DNA from: Bacillota bacterium
GTDB lineage: Bacteria; Bacillota; Clostridia; Lachnospirales; Cellulosilyticaceae
Assembly: GCA_023457875.1 (NCBI GenBank)
Contig: JAEXBC010000120.1
Span: forward strand, 1 to 5,330
Direction: 5' to 3'
DNA length: 5,330 bases
Shown: positions 1 to 5,330 of the stretch, piece after piece
Layout: each line of letters opens with the position of its first letter
How positions within the stretch are numbered: the first letter of the stretch is position 1
Program-made: the position numbers and the translations under genes
The notes under the pieces: model-generated
Seen by the model: the letters and a program-made list of their open reading frames with translations, nothing else
The model's database searches: none
What the model was told of the DNA's origin: nothing

Positions 1-329
1 TGATTAAAGGACGCATTTCTATTAAGGAAGAAACTGATGCCACGATTTTAGCAGAAGAAATGACAACACTGGAAAATATTTTAAATCCAAAAGTCGATGA
101 GCCGCATCTATTATTAAAGTTAGATGAAAGTCAGCGTACAACCTCTGTAAGAGAACAATTATTACACATATTCCAAAATTATAGAGGAAAAACTAAAATT
201 ATTGTTGAAAATAGAGAAGATGGCATTCAAAAAGCGTTTCCAGCTAAATATAACGTGCAAATTTGCGACGAGATTGTAAAAAAATTAACAAATTTATTAG
301 GCGAGGAAAGTGTCTTCGTAAAGAATTAG
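1..329 (+). CDS. dnaE: DNA polymerase III subunit alpha, C-terminal end (5' truncated)
   Basis: This is the last 108 residues of the replicative polymerase DnaE; codons run in frame from base 3 and the gene enters from the left edge of the window. The open frame continues upstream of the first internal ATG (base 60), so that ATG is not the start. The visible part opens with IKGRISIKEE, the strand pattern seen in the OB-fold region near the DnaE C-terminus, followed by a charged linker and a terminal alpha/beta segment (EPHLLLKLDE, then a helix, IIVENRE, and a final helix ending LLGEESVFVKN). No catalytic residues lie in this part, so the call rests on overall resemblance to the DnaE tail and on the neighbour: dnaE directly before pfkA and pyk is a common order in Clostridia. 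The gene ends in TAG. No hairpin terminator is seen after it, so some read-through into pfkA is possible. Confidence 0.85.
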   Translation, partial: IKGRISIKEETDATILAEEMTTLENILNPKVDEPHLLLKLDESQRTTSVREQLLHIFQNYRGKTKIIVENREDGIQKAFPAKYNVQICDEIVKKLTNLLGEESVFVKN

Positions 330-341
330 TCATTTAAGGTA

Positions 342-370
342 TTGCTATTTAAATATGTTTTCAGTAAAAT
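342..370 (+). promoter_or_regulatory. Putative sigma-A promoter for the pfkA-pyk operon
   Basis: A -35 box TTGCTA (342-347, 4 of 6 to consensus) and a -10 box TAAAAT (365-370, 5 of 6) are separated by exactly 17 bases. It lies just after the dnaE stop and would give a leader of roughly 98 bases before pfkA. The gap is very AT-rich, so chance matches are likely. A weaker alternative is TTGTAT (383-388) with TATAGG (406-411), also 17 bases apart. No operator or riboswitch-like structure is recognised in the leader. Confidence 0.45.
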
Positions 371-474
371 AAAAAAGGTTAATTGTATTAAAAAGGAATT
401 TTATGTATAGGCAAGAATAATTAAGTTAAAATACAGCAATAATGAATATCAAACAACCAGAAGGGGGTTATTAA

Positions 475-1446
475 ATGAGTCATAAAGTAAGTACAATTGG
501 TGTCTTAACAAGTGGTGGCGATGCGCCAGGAATGAATGCTGCCATTCGTTCAGTAGTACGTGTTGCTATCGCACGTGGTTTAAAGGTTATGGGAATTAAC
601 AAAGGTTATAACGGTTTACTTACAGGTGATGTAAGAGAACTTACAGCACGTAGTGTTTCTGATACGGTACAACGTGGAGGAACTATTCTTCAAACAGCAC
701 GCTGTCTAGAATTTATCAAGCCAGAAGGACAAGCTAGAGGCGCAGAAATGTGCCGCGTATTTGGTATTGATGGGCTTGTTGTTATTGGTGGAGATGGTTC
801 ATTCCAAGGAGCTGAGAAGCTTGCTAATTTAGGTATTAATACAATTGGTATTCCAGGTACAATCGACCTTGATATTGCATGCACAGATTATACCATTGGT
901 TTTGACACAGCAGTCAATACAGCCCTAGATGCAATTAATAAAATTCGTGATACCTCTACTTCTCATCAAAGATGTTCTATTGTAGAAGTAATGGGTAGAA
1001 ATGCAGGTTATATCGCATTATGGTGTGGTATAGGCTCTGGCGCTGAGATGATTCTTATTCCAGAAAAGGAAAGACCATCTGATGAAGAAATCATCAAAGA
1101 AATCTTAGATAACAAACACAATGGTAAGAAACATTGCCTTATTATCAGTGCTGAAGGTGTTGGTGGTTCTGAAGCACTTGCTAAAAAAATTGAGCAAGTG
1201 ACAGGCATTGAAACCCGTGCAACCATCTTAGGACATCTTCAACGTGGTGGTTCTCCAACAGCAGTTGATCGTATGCATGCTTCTATGATGGGTGCTAAAG
1301 CAGTGGATTTACTATGTGAAGGAAAAGCAAAAAGAGTTGTTGCCTATGTTAATGGGCAGTATGTAGATTATGATATTAATGAAGCACTTGCAATGAAGAA
1401 AAATATTGATGACTATATGTATCAAGTGAGCAAATTGTTAGTGTAG
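475..1446 (+). CDS. pfkA: ATP-dependent 6-phosphofructokinase
   Basis: A cytoplasmic glycolytic enzyme that phosphorylates fructose 6-phosphate to fructose 1,6-bisphosphate. At 323 residues it has the normal length of bacterial PfkA. Visible motifs: LTSGGDAPGMN at the nucleotide site (residues 11-21); GGDGS at 105-109, where Gly108 marks ATP rather than pyrophosphate use (PPi enzymes carry Asp here); catalytic loop PGTIDLD (127-133) with Asp131 as expected base and Asp133; SHQR (Arg166), MGR (173-175) and Glu227; and HLQRGGSP (254-261), whose His254 and Arg257 bind substrate. Arg25, Arg29, Arg158 and Glu191 fall at positions that form the ADP/PEP effector site in E. coli and Bacillus PfkA, so allosteric control is likely. 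Odd point: the usual TIDND reads TIDLD. The start is supported by a GGGGG Shine-Dalgarno (463-467) seven bases upstream. It ends in tandem stops TAG TAA, with pyk 75 bases on. Confidence 0.97.
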   Translation: MSHKVSTIGVLTSGGDAPGMNAAIRSVVRVAIARGLKVMGINKGYNGLLTGDVRELTARSVSDTVQRGGTILQTARCLEFIKPEGQARGAEMCRVFGIDGLVVIGGDGSFQGAEKLANLGINTIGIPGTIDLDIACTDYTIGFDTAVNTALDAINKIRDTSTSHQRCSIVEVMGRNAGYIALWCGIGSGAEMILIPEKERPSDEEIIKEILDNKHNGKKHCLIISAEGVGGSEALAKKIEQVTGIETRATILGHLQRGGSPTAVDRMHASMMGAKAVDLLCEGKAKRVVAYVNGQYVDYDINEALAMKKNIDDYMYQVSKLLV

Positions 1447-1521
1447 TAAATGAGATAATGTATGAGCTGGCTTTAAGTGGCTGATTGATTTTATTTAATA
1501 ATAAGACCGAAGGAGATAAAA

Positions 1522-3291
1522 ATGAGAAAAACTAAAATTATTTGTACGTTGGGACCTAAGACGAGAGACATCGATAGTATAAGAAAGATTATAGAAACAG
1601 GTGCTGATGCAATTCGTATTAATTTTTCCCATGATGATCATCAAATCCACGGAGAAACAGTAAAAAAAGTCATTCAAATTAGGGAAGAATTAGGGAAACC
1701 TATTCCTCTTATCCTTGATACGAAGGGACCCGAAATTCGTACAGGTGTAATGAAGGATGATTTAGATCATAAGCTTAATATTGGAGATAGCTTTACTCTA
1801 ACCACTGAGGATATCGAAGGGGATCAGAATCGTGTTAGCGTCACGTACAAAAATTTACCTTTTGATTTAAAAAGAGGAAGTCGCATTCTTATAGATGACG
1901 GTCTTATTGAACTTAGAGTGAAAAATTTGACAGATACAGAGATTGAGTGTAGCGTTGTAAATGGTGGCGTGCTTGGTTCAAGAAAAGGTATTAATATTCC
2001 AGATGTATTTGTGAATTTACCAGCACTTACTGAAAAGGATATTGCTGATGTGGAATTTGCCCCAAAGGCAGGCTTTGATTATATTGCTGCTTCCTTTATT
2101 CGTTGTGCAGCAGATATTCTTAAGATGCGTCAGGTACTTGAGGAATCTGGTGGTAGTGATATTCAAATTATTGCTAAAATCGAAAATAGAGATGGTGTCA
2201 ATAACATCGATGAAATTATTGAAGTAGCAGATGCTATCATGGTAGCGAGAGGTGACCTTGGCGTAGAAATACCTACAGAAGAAGTACCTATTGTACAAAA
2301 GATGCTGATTAAGAAAGCCAACAAGGCTGGTAAACCAGTTATTACAGCTACTCAAATGTTAGATTCTATGATTCGTAATCCTAGACCAACAAGAGCAGAA
2401 ACAACAGATGTTGCCAATGCGATTTTTGATGGCACTTCAGCTATTATGCTTTCTGGTGAAACCGCAAAGGGAGATTACCCTCTTGAAGCGATTCAAACGA
2501 TGGCACGTATTGCTATGACAGCAGAAGCAGAAGTAGCAAGACTTGCCCAAGAAGCTCTAGTGAGTAATCGCTATGGTATCAGTATGACTAATGCAGTAAG
2601 CCATGCTACTTGTAATGCGGCTAGAGAATTAGAAGCAGCTTGTATTGTAAGCATTACAAAATCAGGTTATACGTCACGTTCAATTTCTAAGTTTAAACCA
2701 AATTGCCCAATTGTGGCTTGTACCAACAATAAACGTGTATTAAGACAACTTAATCTTGTTTGGGGTTGTACACCTATTTATATTGATTATAAAGATGAGG
2801 CGCCTACAGATGATAACTTTGCTTTAGCGGTAAAGAAGATAGAGGAATTAAACATTGCCAATCAAGGTGATGTGATTGTTCTTTCAGCTGGTGTTCCAGT
2901 AGGAGTAAGAGGTACCAGCAATATTATGCGTGTGCAATATGTAGGTAATGTACTCACTAAGGGAAAGGGTTTTGGTAACAAGTGTGTAACTGCACGTGCT
3001 AGTGTGATTAAAGTTTTAGATGAAGCAAGTAATTGCTTTATTCAGGGTGATATTTTGGTGGCGCGTAAGACAACAAATGAGTATTTACCTTTTATGAAAA
3101 AGGCCAGTGCGATTGTTATTGAAGAAAGTGCTTTAGATGAAAATAACCATTCAGTTATTGTAGGACGTACTTTGGATATTCCAGTTATTATTGGTGCAAG
3201 TGGCATTTTAGAAGGCTTAAAAACAGCAACCGTTATTACTGTAGATAGTAGAAATGGTTACGTTTATAATGGTGTTGTACACAAGGCCTAA
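1522..3291 (+). CDS. pyk: Pyruvate kinase with C-terminal PEP-utilizer domain
   Basis: Catalyses the last step of glycolysis, PEP + ADP to pyruvate + ATP, in the cytoplasm. Its 589 residues exceed the ~470 of E. coli-type enzymes and match the long Bacillus form. Domains: barrel with inserted B domain (about 1-345), alpha/beta effector domain (about 355-473) and a PEP-utilizer mobile domain (about 480-589). Active-site residues are present: Arg32, Asn34 and Ser36 (RINFS); Asp66-Thr67 (DTKGPEIRTG); Lys219 and Glu221 (AKIEN); the MVARGDLG loop with Asp245; and Thr277 (TATQMLDSM). Thr67, Lys68, Glu71 and Thr74 are the residue set associated with K+-dependent enzymes, so K+ dependence is predicted. 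In the last domain, the LTSH motif of Bacillus Pyk appears to be replaced by Leu538, a two-residue insertion, then Asn-Asn-His543. AGGAG (1511-1515) lies six bases before the ATG. Likely co-transcribed with pfkA and ended by the hairpin at 3347. Confidence 0.97.
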   Translation: MRKTKIICTLGPKTRDIDSIRKIIETGADAIRINFSHDDHQIHGETVKKVIQIREELGKPIPLILDTKGPEIRTGVMKDDLDHKLNIGDSFTLTTEDIEGDQNRVSVTYKNLPFDLKRGSRILIDDGLIELRVKNLTDTEIECSVVNGGVLGSRKGINIPDVFVNLPALTEKDIADVEFAPKAGFDYIAASFIRCAADILKMRQVLEESGGSDIQIIAKIENRDGVNNIDEIIEVADAIMVARGDLGVEIPTEEVPIVQKMLIKKANKAGKPVITATQMLDSMIRNPRPTRAETTDVANAIFDGTSAIMLSGETAKGDYPLEAIQTMARIAMTAEAEVARLAQEALVSNRYGISMTNAVSHATCNAARELEAACIVSITKSGYTSRSISKFKPNCPIVACTNNKRVLRQLNLVWGCTPIYIDYKDEAPTDDNFALAVKKIEELNIANQGDVIVLSAGVPVGVRGTSNIMRVQYVGNVLTKGKGFGNKCVTARASVIKVLDEASNCFIQGDILVARKTTNEYLPFMKKASAIVIEESALDENNHSVIVGRTLDIPVIIGASGILEGLKTATVITVDSRNGYVYNGVVHKA

Positions 3292-3301
3292 AAGTAATAT
3301 G

Positions 3302-3318
3302 ATTGGGATAATCCCAGT
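3302..3318 (+). other. Short hairpin just after pyk
   Basis: TGGGA (3304-3308) pairs with TCCCA (3312-3316) across a TAA loop, extended outward by a T-G and an A-T pair. It begins about 10 bases after the pyk stop. There is no T-run behind it, so it is not an intrinsic terminator by itself. It could protect the mRNA 3' end, or be incidental. Confidence 0.35.
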
Positions 3319-3346
3319 GATTATTTGAAAAGAAATTAGATAGCCG

Positions 3347-3419
3347 AAGGGGCTGTCGCACTAAAGAATTGATATACAATATCTTGTAGTATTTATTCTT
3401 AAGGCGAAGCCCCTTTTTA
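3347..3419 (+). terminator. Long composite hairpin, likely intrinsic terminator of pfkA-pyk
   Basis: AAGGGGCT (3347-3354) pairs perfectly with AGCCCCTT (3408-3415), and the right arm runs into TTTTT (3414-3418). Inside this base, TCGC (3356-3359) pairs with GCGA (3404-3407) after a one-base bulge, CT (3361-3362) with AG (3402-3403), and AAGAAT (3364-3369) with ATTCTT (3395-3400). The tip (3371-3393) can fold further, for example ACAA with TTGT. The total is about 69 bases of nearly continuous imperfect pairing, much longer than an ordinary terminator. The GC-rich base plus T-run supports termination after pyk. The size suggests it may also belong to a dispersed repeat family. Confidence 0.75.
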
Positions 3420-3436
3420 TATGAAAACCTTTAGGC

Positions 3437-3470
3437 TTGTCATGACAAATGATGATTACGAAAGTATCCT
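3437..3470 (+). promoter_or_regulatory. Perfect palindrome overlapping a weak promoter candidate
   Basis: TTGTCATGACAA (3437-3448) is a perfect 12-base palindrome. Its right half overlaps a possible -35 box ATGACA (3442-3447, 5 of 6), followed after 17 bases by TATCCT (3465-3470, 4 of 6). This would be a plausible promoter with an overlapping operator for the methyltransferase gene, but both the promoter and any bound regulator are inference. The rest of 3471-3574 is AT-rich, with a TATAAA at 3504-3509 lacking a well-spaced -35. I recognise nothing else in it. Confidence 0.25.
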
Positions 3471-3584
3471 ATAAAGAAAAAGTAGATTGTTTTGAGGATC
3501 CAGTATAAAATAGATGACAGTAGACTTGCGATAATAGCTAGATAAAAGTTGAATGTAGGAAAAAATTAAGCCACAAGGAATTGG

Positions 3585-3599
3585 ATGGTAAAGATATGA
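3585..3599 (+). other. Possible four-codon leader ORF overlapping the next start codon
   Basis: AAGGAA (3575-3580) sits about five bases before an ATG at 3585. That frame encodes Met-Val-Lys-Ile and stops at TGA 3597-3599, which overlaps the methyltransferase ATG (3596-3598) in an ATGA arrangement. The best Shine-Dalgarno here is therefore spaced for the mini-ORF rather than for the gene, which would fit translational coupling. It is very short and could be chance. Confidence 0.25.
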
Positions 3600-4375
3600 A
3601 TACAAAAATCATTACTAGTGCTCACAATCAAATCATTAAGGATATCAAAGAGTTACAGACCAAAAAAGCTACACGAAAGAAGCAAGGCTTATTCGTAGTA
3701 GAGGGGCTACGTGCTGTTAAGGATATACCATCTATAGCAAAGGTGAAGTATATACTAGCGACGCCTCAAATCTCAAAGAGTCAATTTAGTCATTTAGCGC
3801 CTTCCATGTGGGTGGAAGTATCTGAAGATATCTATAAATTAGTAAGTGAAACCCAGACGCCACAGGGTGTCATGGCAGTTGTGCAAATGCCACAGCACCC
3901 GCTAGAGGAGCTATGCATAGAAGATGGTAATTACCTGCTGTTAGAGAATCTACAAGATCCTGGGAACATGGGAACCATTATTCGCACAGCCTATGCTTTT
4001 GGATTTAAGGGCGTATTTATTACAAAGGGTTCAGTGGATGTGTATAGTCCTAAAGTGGTACGTTCTACCATGAGTGCCCTTTTTTACTTACCGATTATCA
4101 TTGATTATTGCCTAGAGGAATGCATTGCTTTCTTAAAAGAGCAAGGCGTTTGTCTTTATACCACCGCTTTAAGCGAGCAAGCAAAGCCTCTTTATGACAT
4201 ACAATTTACAAAAAGAAAGGCAATTGTCATTGGAAATGAAGGAAATGGTGTTTCAAAGGAGATGCTGGATAAGACAGACTACACCATAATGATTCCTATG
4301 CCAGGTGGGGCAGAATCCTTGAATGCATCTGTTGCAGCTGGTATTTGTATGTATGAAGTATCAAAGCCCTCTTAG
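3596..4375 (+). CDS. SpoU/TrmH-family RNA 2'-O-ribose methyltransferase
   Basis: Predicted to methylate a ribose 2'-OH in rRNA or tRNA using S-adenosylmethionine; the exact target cannot be read from sequence. Counting from ATG 3596 gives 259 residues, a normal length. The N-terminal part (about 1-100) fits the substrate-binding domain, with KKQGLFVVEGLRAV (28-41). The knotted SPOUT domain carries motif I, ENLQDPGNMGTIIRTA (117-132), with Asn124 and catalytic Arg130; motif II, IGNEGNGVS (212-220); and motif III, PMPGGAESLNASVAAGI (234-250). The resemblance is to the B. subtilis YsgA type, which sits next to a tRNA synthetase gene (pheS); here the next gene is asnS, so the translation context is similar. 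An in-frame TTG at 3581 could add five residues, but AAGGAA directly abuts it, leaving no spacing. Homologues as I recall them begin near MxTxIITS, so ATG 3596 is preferred. No clear terminator follows. Confidence 0.9.
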   Translation: MNTKIITSAHNQIIKDIKELQTKKATRKKQGLFVVEGLRAVKDIPSIAKVKYILATPQISKSQFSHLAPSMWVEVSEDIYKLVSETQTPQGVMAVVQMPQHPLEELCIEDGNYLLLENLQDPGNMGTIIRTAYAFGFKGVFITKGSVDVYSPKVVRSTMSALFYLPIIIDYCLEECIAFLKEQGVCLYTTALSEQAKPLYDIQFTKRKAIVIGNEGNGVSKEMLDKTDYTIMIPMPGGAESLNASVAAGICMYEVSKPS

Positions 4376-4461
4376 CAATACCATAGGGTTAGGGCCCAAA
4401 ATGCATTTTTAAGAAGATGAAGTGTTGAAAGTGAGTGAGATGCAGTGAGGACTACTGGTAC

Positions 4462-4490
4462 TTGACAAAACAGAAAATTATCCATATAAT
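4462..4490 (+). promoter_or_regulatory. Consensus sigma-A promoter of asnS
   Basis: A perfect TTGACA (4462-4467) and a perfect TATAAT (4485-4490) are separated by 17 bases. Transcription should begin near 4496-4498, just before the T-box stem I. This is the strongest promoter in the window, as expected where control is by leader attenuation rather than by promoter strength. The preceding stretch 4376-4461, after the methyltransferase stop, shows only a short AT palindrome (4398-4409) and no terminator. Confidence 0.95.
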
Positions 4491-4497
4491 TTTAAAC

Positions 4498-4759
4498 AGT
4501 TCAATAGGTAAAGACGCTGAAAAGAAGAATAGGCATGATGTACCTTGCAGAGAGCTAGTGTAGCTGAGATACTAGTAGGTGCCCATGTGCGAAGAACATC
4601 TTGGAGTTGCTAACCGAAAGCCTTTGTATCATAGGGTGAGTAGATTTAGACGGGTAAAGACCGATATATCTTTTAGAGTGAATGATCTATGATCATTAAC
4701 TAGGGTGGTAACGCGGAGAATAGGCTTCGTCCCTTTTTGTGAGGGACGGGGCTTTTTTT
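4498..4759 (+). ncRNA. T-box leader, tRNA-Asn responsive, upstream of asnS
   Basis: A cis-acting leader RNA that binds tRNA and lets transcription continue into asnS when the tRNA is uncharged. Stem I spans about 4507-4615. Its 3' side holds GAAG-AAC-ATC, with the specifier codon AAC (Asn) at 4595-4597, placed after GAA as in known T-boxes. The helix above the specifier loop pairs GCAT (4533-4536) with GTGC (4587-4590) and ACC (4542-4544) with GGT (4578-4580); a distal CTAGT/ACTAG stem follows. Stem III is AATGATC/GATCATT (4681-4697). The T-box AGGGTGGTAACGCGG is at 4702-4716. In the antiterminator, AGGG (4702-4705) pairs with CCCT (4731-4734), a seven-base bulge TGGTAAC (4706-4712) receives the tRNA acceptor end, and GCGGAG (4713-4718) pairs with CTTCGT (4725-4730). 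The bulge differs from the usual TGGNACC at one base. The 85 bases from 4760 to the asnS start hold only its ribosome binding site. Confidence 0.95.
4724..4759 (+). terminator. T-box regulated intrinsic terminator
   Basis: The arm GCTTCGTCCCT (4724-4734) pairs with AGGGACGGGGC (4742-4752), including two G-T wobbles, across a seven-base loop and followed by seven T residues (4753-4759). The left arm is the same segment (4725-4734) used by the antiterminator, so the two folds are mutually exclusive. Uncharged tRNA-Asn should favour read-through; charged tRNA should favour this terminator. Confidence 0.95.
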
Positions 4760-4844
4760 GAGTCGTTGGGTATTTACTGATGTATTTCGGTACAAATTAC
4801 TAGGTGATTAGCGTAAGAACAGTTATTAATAAGGAGGAAGTAGT

Positions 4845-5330
4845 ATGCAAACAACCGCTATTAGGTCATTATATGAGCAGGTTTCACAGCAGAAAGAAGG
4901 CATTATCACTGTTGCAGGATGGGTTAGAACAGTTAGAGATTCAAAGACTTTTGGATTCATTGAATTAAACGATGGAACCTTCTTTAAGTCTTTGCAAGTT
5001 GTATTTGAGGACCATTTAGAAAACTTTAAAGAAGTGGCTAAACTAGGAGTAGGAGCAGCCATTATCGTTACAGGAAATTTAGTTTATACACCTAACCAAA
5101 AACAACCTTTTGAACTAAAAGCAACTGAAATTTTAGTGGAGGGTGAATGCCCATCAGAGTATCCACTTCAAAAGAAAAGACATTCCTTTGAATACTTAAG
5201 ACAAATTGCCTATTTAAGACCACGTACCAATACCTTTGGTGCTGTCTTTAGAGTACGTTCACTAGCTGCTTATGCGATTCATAAGTTCTTCCAAGAAAGA
5301 AACTTTGTGTATGCCCATACACCACTTATT
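4845..5330 (+). CDS. asnS: Asparagine--tRNA ligase, N-terminal part (3' truncated)
   Basis: Class IIb aminoacyl-tRNA synthetase that attaches asparagine to tRNA-Asn in the cytoplasm. The first 162 residues are present, of about 460 usual for the family; the gene runs off the right edge in frame. Residues about 20-100 form the anticodon-binding OB fold (ITVAGWVRTVRDSKTFGFIE at 21-40, then LNDGTFFKSLQVVFE). This is followed by the AsnRS-typical YPLQKKRHSFEYLR (106-119) and LRPRTNTFGAVFRVRS (124-139), and the window stops inside class II motif 1 (AIHKFFQERNFVYAHTP, 144-160). The conserved HSFEYLR-to-LRPRTNTFGAVFRVR block and the AAC specifier of the upstream T-box both favour AsnRS over the related AspRS. 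AAGGAGG (4831-4837) lies seven bases before the ATG and fixes the start. Its presence indicates direct charging of tRNA-Asn, though a transamidation route elsewhere cannot be excluded. Confidence 0.96.
   Translation, partial: MQTTAIRSLYEQVSQQKEGIITVAGWVRTVRDSKTFGFIELNDGTFFKSLQVVFEDHLENFKEVAKLGVGAAIIVTGNLVYTPNQKQPFELKATEILVEGECPSEYPLQKKRHSFEYLRQIAYLRPRTNTFGAVFRVRSLAAYAIHKFFQERNFVYAHTPLI

Noticed and set aside
690..1226. Two minus-strand open frames inside pfkA
   Set aside because: They are opposite-strand shadows of a clearly conserved enzyme and have no ribosome binding site or recognisable motif.
1447..1521. A separate promoter or terminator between pfkA and pyk
   Set aside because: No GC-rich hairpin with a T-run and no well-spaced -35/-10 pair is visible; the 75-base gap fits co-transcription.
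2017..2355. A 112-codon open frame on the minus strand inside pyk
   Set aside because: It lies wholly within well-conserved pyruvate kinase coding sequence, and its translation is low-complexity and resembles no family I know.
4398..4409. AAAATGCATTTT as a terminator for the methyltransferase gene
   Set aside because: It is a perfect palindrome, but a hairpin would have only four A-T pairs around a four-base loop, too weak to terminate.
4419..4460. Repeated GTGAG-like words before the asnS promoter as a repeat array
   Set aside because: The copies are short, irregularly spaced and imperfect, and do not form a repeat unit.
4826..5062. A minus-strand open frame over the asnS start
   Set aside because: It covers the asnS ribosome binding site and the OB-fold coding region; the + strand frame has strong family motifs and this one has none.

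Overview
The window looks like a housekeeping segment of a low-GC, Gram-positive Clostridia chromosome. The evidence is AT-rich DNA, strong AGGAGG-type ribosome binding sites, sigma-A-like promoters, a tRNA-sensing T-box leader, and the order dnaE - pfkA - pyk. The proteins feel most like the Lachnospiraceae/Cellulosilyticum neighbourhood, but that placement is an impression from memory, not a search result. All genes read on the + strand.

Layout: 1-329 is the 3' end of dnaE (DNA polymerase III alpha). A 145-base gap holds a likely promoter. pfkA (475-1446, ATP-dependent phosphofructokinase) and pyk (1522-3291, pyruvate kinase with the extra C-terminal PEP-utilizer domain) lie 75 bases apart with no terminator seen between them, so they probably form a glycolytic operon. 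A long imperfect hairpin ending in a T-run (3347-3419) closes it. After a gap with a perfect palindrome and an uncertain promoter comes a SpoU/TrmH-family RNA 2'-O-methyltransferase (3596-4375). A consensus sigma-A promoter (4462-4490) then drives a complete T-box leader (about 4498-4759). Its specifier codon reads AAC (Asn), matching the next gene, asnS (4845 to the window end, truncated).

How the genes work together: PfkA and Pyk catalyse the two key irreversible control steps of glycolysis, and their coupling behind dnaE puts the replication polymerase beside its energy-supply enzymes. The methyltransferase and AsnRS belong to translation. asnS is switched on when uncharged tRNA-Asn accumulates. 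I found no CRISPR array, transposase, tRNA, rRNA or sign of an undescribed multi-gene system. The points worth a second look are small: a diverged LTSH-type motif in the Pyk tail, a Leu in the PfkA catalytic loop, non-consensus bases in the T-box, and the long composite hairpin after pyk.
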